Shown: positions 1 to 12,800 of the stretch, in pieces | Position numbering within the stretch: the first letter of the stretch is position 1 | Layout of the letters: each line of letters starts with the position of its first letter | Assembly: GCA_022457155.1 (NCBI GenBank) | Contig: JAJGOT010000220.1 | Span: forward strand, 293,501 to 357,500 | Source of the DNA: Cladopsammia gracilis | Lineage: Eukaryota > Cnidaria > Anthozoa > Scleractinia > Dendrophylliidae | Direction: 5' to 3' | Length of the DNA: 64,000 nucleotides | Position numbers and translations under genes: made by a program | The notes under the pieces: generated by a model | What the model saw: only the letters and a program-made list of their open reading frames with translations | The model's database searches: none | What the model was told of the DNA's origin: nothing

Positions 1-93
1 TACTCTTTATGCAATGCTGTTTTAAGACTCTTGTTTTTTTATTTATTAACTTCGCACAATACATTTTTTATTTTTAAAACTCGAAAAAAAGAG

Positions 94-638
94 TACAGTG
101 GAACCTTAATTTAACAAACCTCTATATAACGAAGTCCTCGGTATATAACGAATGACATTCTTCAGCCCGGCAAAATTACAAGTGAAATGTATGGAACAGA
201 ACCTCAATAATTTATAATGAACCTCGATATAGCAAAATCCTTATTATAACGAACACAATTCCGACAGCCCAAACATAAAATTTACCCCATATAATGTCAA
301 CGCGCGAAAAAGATGAAAAGATGAATGCAGAACAGACCAACAGTGCGTGCTATATGGCAAAGGTATAACCTGTACAGTTTTCCAGTGCCATAGTTACGGT
401 ATATGTACAGTGTACTGTAGCTTCATACAGGCATTACAGTGCAAATGCTATTTGTTCAGATCTGGAAATATGTAACAATGTTACAAAACAATTATTAACT
501 ATACCTCGATATAACAAACATTTTGGTTGTTTTTCCACAAATTCATTATAACAAGGTTTCCGATATAACGAACCCTTGATATAGCGAACCAGTTTCACCA
601 GTCCCTTGGCACTTCGTTAAATCGAGGTTCCACTGTTA
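94..638. mobile_element. Inverted-repeat (MITE-like) element, TIR CAGTGGAACC
   Basis: The left end CAGTGGAACCT at 96 is mirrored by AGGTTCCACTG ending at 635. Internally the motifs 'ATATAACGAA' and 'TTATAACGAAC' recur many times in both orientations, as in non-autonomous DNA transposons. TA dinucleotides lie near both ends (94-95 and 637-638), suggesting a TA target site, though the spacing at the right end is off by one. No ORF of note. Confidence 0.7.
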
Positions 639-946
639 TAATGAACTTTAGTTTTACTCTTCTCAGGGCTGGGGGCTGGGGATTTCCCCTGACTACCATA
701 AACATGACCCCCAGCTACTTTCATAGGAAAATAGAAGGAAAATAGAAGCAAAATAGAAGGAAAATAGAACCAAAAGAACTCCCCAGCTGTTTGATTCCCC
801 GCCTACTAATTGCATTTACCCAGCAACTTGAGATCTTATTGAAAGCCCTGTCTTCTCTTTGACAAATTATATCAAATAATTTATTAGTGAGGGGATTGGT
901 ACTGTCCACCCAGTAGTAAAGGGGCGAAACACAAATCACCACTTAC

Positions 947-3841
947 CAACAACATTTTCACAGGTATAAGATAAACTAAAATTGCTCTGAAAATTGAAAG
1001 TAAAATTAATTACAATAAAGTTAAAAAAAAACATGAAAGCATACAAATGTATTATAAAAGTAACCAGGTATGATTTATGGATACACAATGCTTTCAAAGT
1101 TTCGTAAAAGCTTAGCAACAGATAAGGTAAAGAGAGACTTACTGTTACATGTATGCCACAGGCTACCTACACAGTCATTATGTAACTACAGTTTTATTAG
1201 TGTGGAGTGACTAGCGGCATCATTACATGTACCTCTCGGATGTCATAGTTAGCAAAGACACTTTTCAAAAAAGCGTGCACTAGCTATCATAATAATTACG
1301 ATAGCTAGTGGATGCTCTTTGAAAAGTGCCTCTTATTATCGAAAATTTCGTAGCAATAGTATAGATATTACACATTTCAAAAACACAACACAATGTTCAA
1401 GTTTGGAAAACATGTTTCGGATACTTCAAAAGGGGACTTTAGATCGGACGACGAGTACGAGATTGAGTTCAAGTACGACTTTTAAAACTTAGTTCGTGTG
1501 CCCTAAATAACCATTTACCACACAAATTTTATACCAAGAGTCTTCTTACAGTGTGTATCTTCTGGTCAGCAACAGGAAGGACCGACAGCTCTGGTGACGT
1601 GACTGGCATTAAATTCAAAAGTCGTACTCGTACTCAATCTTGTACTCGTACTTAAATCTAAAGCTCCCTAATATCCATCATCAGTTCAAGATGTTAACAA
1701 AATTGTATATATAAAATTAATAACAAAGAAATGTTGATCATAAATAGTAGAAAAAATAGCTAATTACAAATCTGTGAGAATATCACATTTTATTATATAC
1801 ATACTGAGATTTACACACCAGAAAACTATGAGATAAAAATCGTCCCTTCATGTATGACAAGCCATCCTATTGGTCATACGATTTTCCTCACTAGTGAAGA
1901 ATATCGTATGACCAATCAGAATCGCGATACGACATTTTTCACTCGTGACAAAAATCATACACGGGAATTCCCGCCATTCAATGTGCCTTCGCCCTCCTTG
2001 AAGGCCCCGATGAAATTCATTCATGGCGACAAAAGGGTTTAAAGTTCCATCACCTCAATGAAAAATTAATGCGGATTTCTGCGGACCTAAAGAAAAGAAC
2101 TTTAACAGATTTTGCTGAAAGGGAAAATATACGTTTAACAAGAGAAAGAATAAGGCTAAAAAGGCCGCCGCACACTAGCCGATTTTTTGTCTTTAGAACG
2201 CCGACAAGTTAAGATTTTTTGTCGGCCGACAAAAAAATATCTGGCAGTGCTAGATCTTAAAACGTCTTGTCGGGCATTGTCGGCTAGTGTGCGGTGAACC
2301 GAGACAAAAAATCGGCGTTCCAAAGACAAAAAATCGGCTAGTGTGCGGCGGCCTTTAAAAGAAGCTAAAAAAAGCAATTAAATCGCCAAACGTGCAAGCA
2401 AGTTTGAACTCTCGCCATTTGTTGTTGTTATCAAAGCGGCAAAAACTTCAAAACACAGGTACGCAAACTGCTTTGTTTTTGTCGTAAAGTGTCTTATTAT
2501 GTATAGTCTTGTTATAGTTTTGGAAAAAATTATTGTTGTGGTTATTTTTGTTAGATGTGCGAATTCGGTGAATTTTTCCACTTGAAAGTTGAGCCTGACA
2601 ATAAACCAAGAACCCTTCTACTAAAGTGTTGATAATTTAATCGTTTCGTCTTGTTTTTCTGTTGTTGTAATCTCAGTATGCATATAATAAACAAATTACT
2701 TCACGGTTCGTTCGCTTGTACGATTTTTAGGCCTGGTTCAAACGTCGAACTTTACATGTGCCGAACCTAATGCAAATGAGCAAGAACAATAGATTTTTCT
2801 CATTTGCATTAGGTTCGGCACATGTGAAGTTCGACGTTTGAACCGGGCCTTATTCACTCGCTCGCAAAGCCTCGCTCGTTCGTTTGTGATTCTTCCCAAC
2901 TCATGAATAAAAATCGTACGCGCTCACCAACCGTGAAGTAACCTCTATATACGAGATACAACAAAATTAGCGGAATACAAATAACGTGATACGGATATAG
3001 ATGTGAAAATAATACTTCTATGTAAAACAAAACGTTATGATTATAATTCAGATGAAAAATTAAAGTAAGAGTGTTAAATTAACATGTTTTACATTGTGCC
3101 GTGTCTCTTTTTATGTGACAATTTTAGGATTGAAATCCAAATTGCTTCAAATAAGTTCTATTTTGGCACAGAGACTGTTTATGTGAGAAGAAATGGCCTG
3201 TTTCTTTTGCTATAAGCTGAACCAACTCAAGCAAAACATTGCTGATTTCCTGAAACAAAAGAAATCAATCAAGCATCGCCTCCTCTTTTGCATAAGTTGC
3301 TTGAGTTTTGGCAAAAAGTACAGTCGAACCTCCTTAATACGGACATCAAAGGGACAGACCAAAGTGTCCGAGGTAGGGATTGTATGAATTTTGGTGCCTT
3401 CGGGACCAAGAGAACTGTCCATAATAGAGAGGTGTCCGTATTAGAGAGGTGTCCACAAGGAGAGGTTCGACTGTAATGCTCTTTTCTTGGTACAGAAGCC
3501 TTTTGCTTAAAGAAATAATACAGAACAAGGTTTCTTGCATGATAACCAGGCTCTGTCCCAAAATAGAGCTCTTTTGGAGAAACTTGGATTTCAATCCCAA
3601 AATTGTCACATGTGACAGTTTCACGTAACCTTTAATAATTGACTTATCATTATAATTACCTCTTATTTTTACTAGAAGATATGTTACAGTGTTGAAATGC
3701 AAATGTTAAGTACTCATCAGCTGAAACGAAGATACATACATTATTCTTTTTTTTTAATTATCAACATTTGTAAATGAGTTTTGACTATTTGAGTGAATGT
3801 CTATAATAAAAAAAATATATTATTATTATTATTATTATTAC

Positions 3842-3884
<43 letters not shown>

Positions 3885-6800
3885 AATCAACCAAACATGC
3901 ACTGTTACCCTTGTTACTGATTGGTCAGATAAATCATAACTTGAATTTAAGCAATTATCATATGACCCGTACGGCCCTGCGAACCTTTTATTTGCAAAAC
4001 CATTGATGAAAGTCCCGTATGAGGGCCGTACGCATTTGCGCGAGCGGGGCCGGAAAAAGGCGTACGGCCCTACTACAAAAGCGGACGTCCGCGCGTATTA
4101 AAATTTCAAGTAATTTTTGTCTCCAAATTGGTCATATGATAAAATGCTTATTGACTAAGTTAGGTCGGGCCAGATGGGAAAATATTTGGCTCTCGGTCAT
4201 GGCGCACGGACCTCGAGCCAAATATTTTCCCATCCGGCCCTCCCACTTAGTCAATAAGTACATATTACTCTGATTTTGTAGACTTTGATCAGTTTACTGT
4301 AAATTTAGTAGAATACAAGACTAACCTTGTGTGATGCATGACTCTTGTGTGACCAAATTAAGGAACAAGGTTGAAAAACTCTTTGAAGGGCTTAATACCC
4401 TTCTTCAGGGTTGCAAAATAATTAAATATACACACAGATTTAGAATTGAGGGAGATGTCATGAGAAAATAATATTGAGATTTTGGAGTAAAAGTGTACTT
4501 CAAACAATAGCCAGGGTTGATTATTTGGTCCAAAATGGGGTTATTATTATTCAAGGGAGCTAAGTGATCATTTGAGGCATATTTTAGGGGCAATCACATT
4601 AAACAGTTCCCCAGAAAGGAGGGCAATTAGTCAGGGAGGCTGAAGGATGGCTATTCTATTGTATGAAAATCAACATTATTCTAGCAGGAAATAACTTACC
4701 TGCTTTGAAATCACTATCAAACATTGCTTTCCTTCCAACAAAATATCTAGTTATGGATAAACAATAAAAACGGTTTAGACAGCATTTAAATCAAATCATT
4801 AATATTAATTTTATCATGATACCAGATGTCTCTTTGTTCAAGACACATTACCCTCTGAGAGTGATAAAATAATATGGGCACTATTTGTATTACCCAGGGT
4901 CTAATTTATTGTTTTAATTGAATTACGCACCTGTAGTTTTTTAACGATTTTATTAATTCTTAAATAATTTTAGCTTTTTTTTTTAGACACAACCACACCA
5001 GCTGTGCTGTAATATTATTTTAATGTGTATAAATAAATGCTTTTATTATTATTATTCTCTCTACCGCATGACGAGCGATGCAGTATGAATTCCTTACATT
5101 TCTACTGCTCATATTGGTGAAGATGCTATTTGACCCATAGCTGGAGAGAGGCTATCCCACGCCAGATCTCAACTTGGTATTTCTAACCCTCGCGGGTTTA
5201 TTATTATTATTATTATAAATATTACTATTACTATTATGGGAAGATCCTTCCCCCCACCCTACCAGGAACAATCAGTACTGCACAGATCCCCCACCAGAGA
5301 CAATCAGTATTAGTATAAACCAAAACAGTGGATAGTGTTGTTGGCATGCTCTGACTGGCTACTGAAACTTGAGATGGTAAGTGCTATTCACCTCCAAGCA
5401 ATTTACCTGCGGAAATTGTAATCGTTGACAGGAATAAATGAGTTAAAAATCATCATTTGTGTGCTATATTACTGTATCTCACTATTTTAGTATATAATGT
5501 TGTCAGTGGTGCAATTTTGCCCTTAGTGCAAATTTTATTTTCCTTTGTTTAAAACTCATTATCGTACATTATCATACATTTCTATACCCAAAAACAAAGG
5601 AAAATAAGATTTGCACCAAGGACAAAATTGCGCCACAACATATACATGTACTAAAATAAATATTCACCTCAATGTCAGTGGCCAGTGGTGGATATTTACC
5701 TCGCTGCTTCGCGGCGTGAAATATCCACCACTAAGCTACCTCCACTTCAGTGAATAGTTGTTAACTATACACATACCTGTATGTAACCAGATGGGCCAGT
5801 TTAAACTGGTCTTTGATTGGAGCACTATCTATTGCTCTGATCAGAGGCTTGCACAAGTGCAGTTTGTTAATCTGCAAATCATTATGTCAAGAAATTAAAA
5901 ACATATTCTAGAACTGAAAGGTCTAAAGAGCAGCAGACTAGTAAACAATTTCAAAAAGAGTACATCATTTTTATGTCTTGGTAAAGCTTCTTCCATCATC
6001 AGTTATTCTAGTATGTATACATGACAACCCTGCATATAGACTAAGGCAGATGTAATAGGCCATTTCCGAGTTGCCTTTAGCCTCTCTATCAAAGCGAGGC
6101 TAGGTGCAAAACCTTTCATATGAAAATGAGTTTTCATTCACATGCGAAACCTTTCATATGAAAATGAGTTTTCATTCACATGCAAATAAGTTTTATTTGC
6201 ATGTGAATGAAATCTCATTTTCATATGAAAGGTTTCGCACCTAGCCTTGCTTTGATAGAGAGGCTAAAGGCAACTCAGAAATGGCCTTTTATTTTATTTT
6301 ATTTTATTTTATGAATTTGCCACCAATAACTACAAAATATAATTTATCTTTTGGTTTCAGTTTAGTTTTGGTTCAAAAATGTTTAAACTAGTTTTTTTTT
6401 TTTTTTTCAACCCCGTTACTTTTTTAAACTGTTTCAATTTTTCTAATACTGTTTTTGACACTACATTTTTTAAGTTTCTGTCATACGCAATGTATAATTT
6501 TTAGGTTAAAACACTGATTTACAGTATTTAATGGTTATTGAAGCATGAGCTCTGTGCTACTACATTTTCAATGCATTGCTCAAAGTAAAATAGTATAAGT
6601 TGAACCAAATTAAACGCTTACCTTGAAGTAAATCTTGAACAAATGATTGACAAGTGCAAGCATGCCCCACTTCTTCGAAACTTCAAGTGATGAACGACTG
6701 AAAAGAAAACACATTGAAATGTCTTAAATTTCTCTGTCTGAATTCCATAGAATCCCTTTCAGAAATGGCATTTATACTTGTATGTATATGTTGTGGTTCA

Positions 6801-9800
6801 ATTTTATCCTTGGTTCAAATTTTATTTTCCTTTGTTTTTGGCTGTGGTAATGTGTGATAATGAGTTTTAAACAAAGGAAAATAAAATTTGAACCAAGGAT
6901 AAAATTGCACCACAACATATATATTGTCGTTCAAAAATTTTCAAACCAGTCCAATATTTCAGGGCTTGAAATTGCATATGTATCAGGGCGCATATGCGAC
7001 TAAAGATTTTGCTTTTTTTATGACTAAAATTTGTCTATTAGTTGCGATTTTGCGACTGTTTTATGGCCTAGCTAAAACAGGAATTATATTCAACAGTCGT
7101 GTGTCTTACTTGTAACTGGTAGCACAGTTGTAATTAATTTTTATCCAAAAAATCCTGCGAAATTCACGTTGAATGTTGCGTGACTTAATCGTCGATTTCA
7201 TACTCCATTAACGCAGTTTTCAAGACGTGTATCACAGGCGCACTTTTTCAGACTTTCTCGGAAATTTCTCATTTCTCATTTCTGGTTCCAGTAGTGGTGG
7301 TTATTTATTATTTTTTTGGCGACTAAAATTTTCGTACTTGCGGCTAAATTTTAGGAATTACTCGCAAATTGTGATTGAGAATTTTTTGTAATTTTGAGCC
7401 CTGTATTTATTTTTCTTTGTCTCAACTTCATAACCATTATTTGGGACCCAACATTAGCTGATAAATAAAAATTAATTGATTTGATTGTCAAAGACTGCAG
7501 ACTGGCAATCAAAAGCTCGTAAGTTTAAACTAAGTCTTTTTAACCAGAGAACGTTTTTTAAATTTGTTAATATTTATGTCTTCCTGGTTACTTGTTACAT
7601 TTTTATCAGTAGCTTGTTTGGAATAAGAAAATTGGTCGACCCATTTTTTTCTCACGTTAAGTAAAAAATTAATATAATTTTCATGTCACTTTTCCAGACA
7701 TTTTGCCAAATCTATAAGCAAAATTCCCACAAAAAGATTGCTACTTTACACAAAACAGTCATCTTTAATTTGAACATTAAAATTATATTTTGTTTTCAGA
7801 CACATAATTTCATGTAATAACATGAATGTGAATAATGTTTCTTATTATCATTGATAACAAAGAATTGTATGCAGGTTTGAGCTTGTTATAAACCTGTAGG
7901 CTGTTCAACTAACCTGTCACTTGCACAAACTCTGAAGCAGCCCATCATGACTTCAGCTGCTTTCTCAAGCATCTCGCCTGGTTTGCCTTGTCCACTTTCA
8001 ACGAGCTGTTTGTCTGCCTGTTAAAAAGAAAATAATGCAGTGTGAGGATTGTTCCATATAATTATAAACCACACACAACCCACAGTTCCTGGATCTGCTG
8101 TGACGAAGGCTTAGTGCTTGAAACATCAACTTTTTAAATCCTTTTATGGTGTCCAATTTACCTTACACTGTATATACTCAGTTGATAAAACAAATTTTTA
8201 TGTTTCACTCCCCCAACTATACAGCAACACAGTTTCTTTACAAACTACATGTAACCGCATTATCAATGTCAGGATCACTTCTGTACAACAAGTTTATCTA
8301 AAAAGGCCAATGTCGCAAGGATTTTGCTGTTATTGGTCAAAACTGTACTGAATACAGTGTATGTCACCAAGAACCTAAATTAGCTTTTACAGGAAGTAGT
8401 TGTAAGACACCAAGAGGATGAGGGTGCAAGAAAGAAAAATCAGATTTTGATGATTTTTGCAAGGAGCATAAGACAAGAGAAGAACTTGAAAAAATTAGCC
8501 TATTTTTTCATCAGGATCATCTCTAGTCATCTCCACAATATTGATAATAGTTTCTGGACATTGTTGGGAATTCATTTGGACCATTATCTTTAAGTTTCCA
8601 GGACACTAATTATTTAAGATGTTTTTTATGAACATACAAGTGAAAACAGGAAAAAGTTTATTCAACCTTGTCACTTGCAACATAATATGCTTACTAGAAA
8701 TACCCATCTCACAGAACCTCACGAAGCTTGGGGGAAGGTGCACCACACAATTTTAGCGACAGGGAAAGAAGAGATGGAATTTCTGGTTTAAACTGGAGAG
8801 GTTGTGTTGCATGGCCACAATGGCCTCAAAATTTGAAATTGACACATTCTTGTTTCTAGTTGCTCGTCACACTGGATGATGTCAATTGGAGCTTTGTCAT
8901 GGTATTGCAGCTAGGCAAGTCCAATAAATATAAAGGCAACCCAAGATTCCACCAACCTAAAGCAATCCATGTGCAACAAATTCATAAACCTTGCTTTGCA
9001 AGGAACAACAAGATTTCAGTACCATTTACAAGTTGTAGGTTTGATTTTCTGCTGCTAGATGTATAATATTGTTTTACAGTATGTACATCACATGTGACAC
9101 CATTCAGGGGTTGCCAAGGAACTGATCTGTGCACCTAAGGTTTGGCCAGGGCACCTAACATTTCCCATCCTGGGCTCCTAATGTCTGAGCTTCAGCTTTG
9201 TGGGTTCCTTGGAATTTTTCTTAGGCAACAGTCTTGACATCACACAGCCTGAATCTGCCCTCGGGGAACTGTCTTACAATAGAAGATAATTAAAACAGCC
9301 TTCAAGCCAATAGCCTTTTTTCTGGACCAAGTATAGGTTGGTGAAACATCAAAACTGATACAAAACAACTTAGGGATGGCCTGGTCTCTGTTTATCTTTC
9401 TTAGAATGGGCACTAAAGGAAGCAAGAGAGAGTTCATTAGAGAGAAATAGTGAAGCCCTTCAGCACCTGAACAAGGACTTAGAATGGTTACTCAATAAGT
9501 TAGGTTTTGGAACAGATATAATCAATGTAATTCAAGTCACCTGCATAGCAAACAGTCTCAGATCTAAAGTAACAGCATTCATCAGTGGTAAGGCCCTACC
9601 AGTTAAAAAAAGTTGAGTTGTATATAAGCTACGGTTAAATCAATTGATAAGACAAGTACCACATAGCATAAAAGAAACTTGGAGTATTGCTAGTCCCCCC
9701 CTCCCCCCCTCCCCCCCCCCCCCCCTCCCCAGATGGGAAGCTACTCTAGTTCAAAAGTTCACCTTAGATCTTGCTAGATTTTCCAACCAATTATTGTATA

Positions 9801-12800
9801 TAATTATGTTTTTTTTTTCATTATTTTACTTTATATATTTCTGGATTAACATTGTAAAATTTGTAATTTGTAACTTTTATGCACATCTAATTCAGTCATG
9901 ATTTCTTTCATACATTCAAACAATAACATCAAAAGCTTATTAACCCACCAGTTTTCATCTTTTTGAGTCTGGAAAGCACGGGTGAAAGATCTGCCATTTG
10001 TTAAGAAAATTTTTTTTGGTAAACATTTAAGGTAATTTATAAAATTAGTCTGTCTAAATGTATCTAATGGATTGAATGAGCCAAGGGCACATTGAAGAGG
10101 TGGCCCACATGGCCAGAGCCTAAGGTGGTTTCTGTAGCATGAAACATAGGAATATTGCTTAACTCTCTCCCGGATGGGATGCTAGTCCATCGCAGGGTTA
10201 CCCCCAGCATTTTGTTGCCTGTACACATTTATACATCTGGGCACAATTTCTCTTGTTTAAAAATGTTTTCAAAAGCTAATTTTAAGCTAGAGGTGAAGAC
10301 AAGTCAAAGTCGAAAATGAAGGCCAAAAAGTCTTTAGAAATATTTTCACTGATTAGTTATTTAACTGGATTAAAAATTGACGCTAATCCTGGGTTAGCTT
10401 ATTGTGCTTTGAACAACCCGGCCCTGGGTGGAGAGAGGCGATGCAGAGTAAAGTTTCTTGTCTAAGGAAACAACATGACGACAAAGACCAGGCCTTGAAG
10501 CAGACCTTCAGATTGAAGGTCGGAGGTGCTGACCACTAAGCCTCCACTGGTACTTAGAAGAATTTAAAAAGTACAAGACAAAATGTTTTAAAGCAGATCA
10601 ATTTCAGAGGCATTAATCAACCTAAAAACAAGTGGTTGTGACAAAATTATTAAGACTTAAGTGGTCATCCCAGCAAAAGCAAACCCACATGTGTACTGTA
10701 TTTTACAGTAAAATAAGGGTGTTCATTCTATTCTCTTTCACTACGTTCAGCGGAATAGAATACATGTCTATGACATGCTAAATGAATACAACTGTATAGG
10801 GCGAGGCCGACCAGCCATACAAGCTTTGTTTGATTTAATGCGAATCAATACAATTTTACATTTTACAATAAGTATCATTAACACCGCATAAAACAAAACT
10901 AGTAAATATAATAACGAAAGCGACTACACGCCGGATGAGAAAAACCGGACGATGCCTGGAAACATGTTCTCCAAACCAAGTTTGTGTTAGTCAAATAACT
11001 TCCCTGGAGTTTAAGGAAGAGTTACATAAAGATATTAACTGACTGAATGATTGATTGAATAGTAGCGAGCAGGGGGCGGGTGGGAAGTGAGCTTGTAACT
11101 GGTGGCGTCAATGAGTGAACCTCATGAAAACAAGCAATATAACTAGTACGAATTCCCAAAGGCGAATAGCAAATAACATTACCATGCCGCAATGTCAAGA
11201 AATACGATTCTTTGAAAGGATATTGAACAACAACTGCTTGAGCAGCACGAGCCTCGACATAATCACCATTTGCCACAGCCCACACAGCTCTGCGGAAAAA
11301 AAAATACATGCACTTGTTAAAAAATCTTCTAAACGAAGCATACTGCTACTTACAGTGTAATGCACCTATATGAGCACCCAACAAATGTTTTTACAAGTTT
11401 GCACGATATCTCCAACTACATAAATCTTACAATCATTTTCATAACTGCAGATACACGCAAGGCAATAAAGTGAATAAAATGTTCATATTTTGTAGCTAAC
11501 TTTACACTCCTGTGACAAACACGAAGCGACAAGATTACATTCCATCATGCTCAACTTTGTGAGGAAGAGTGCACGTCAATTGAATTTGCATTCTCTGATT
11601 GGCTAAATTGTAAAAGTTTGTTGGGTCCCGCTCATAGTAAGGCGCGTCACACTGTTAGTGAACTACTTTATAAATCAACCTCCCCTTAGGGACTGTTCAA
11701 CAACAATAATTATTAAACATCTACTAAGCATGGATGTATCACTCAAGGGTCATATTAAGCAGATTTTTTAGTAATGATGTATGCAGCACAAGAAACACTT
11801 GTACAAGGTAAAGAACCCCAACATTTTGAGGACATGATGTGCAAATCTGAAAATACAAGCACCAGAATTTAAATAACTCCAGACTTTATCCAGACATTCT
11901 GCATTCTATTGCATAATTTCATGTGGCATAAATCTGCCTACATGTAAATTGCAAATGAAGCTGACTTTCACAGGGTTAAGTTAACAGGTCATTCTGATGG
12001 GTGGACCATTCAAAACTTGGAAGTCCAAATTGAAGGGGAAGGGGGGAGGGGGGGGTGGGGGTATGACCAACTTACAACATGTCTAGCTTATTCACTAGTT
12101 TGTACAATACCTTAGGTGAGAAGCTACCAATTCATCATATGGTTGTTCAAACCACCTCTCGCACTGAGCCTGTGCATCTGGCAACTGCAAATAACAAGAA
12201 AACAATATAATTAAAAGTGTAAAGTGGACAAAGACAGTGAGTAATTAACATACAGTCTAACACTCTGAGGATTTAATAATAAACAAATATTGATGTTATG
12301 AGGTATTAACATGTCGCTCTAAGGTTTTCGTTGCTGTTACGAGGTACTACATGTTCACTTCAAGGATTGAAAAAAAAAGAACAACAAACATGGTGCTGAT
12401 AAACCATTTTTTTTTTGTTTGACATGCAAGAAACCATGTTGTTTTTAAGATGTATTTCTATCATGTAATAACACAAGCTGGCATAGTTTCTTTTTTCAAT
12501 GGCTACATTTCTGTGTATTGGCATGACATTGTATGGCACATAGCCTACAGGCCTATTATCGGGGTGTAATTAACAAAAAACTTAGTGGGCTCGTCAACAC
12601 CCCAAGTCTTTGTTTTCTAGTGAACTTTCAGCTGGTGATAAGTTCTTCAGCTGGTGAAATTATCCGGCTCTTAGCTACATCCCTGAATTATTGATGAAGT
12701 TGCCTTGACAGCAACAATTTGTATGTGTAATGTACGTTACTCGAGGGCAAACACTTACATGTACTTAAAACAGAAACAAACAATAAAACCCAAATTTGTT

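Noticed and set aside
3797..4006. Poly-tyrosine frame
   Set aside because: Encoded by an (ATT)n microsatellite with no other coding evidence.
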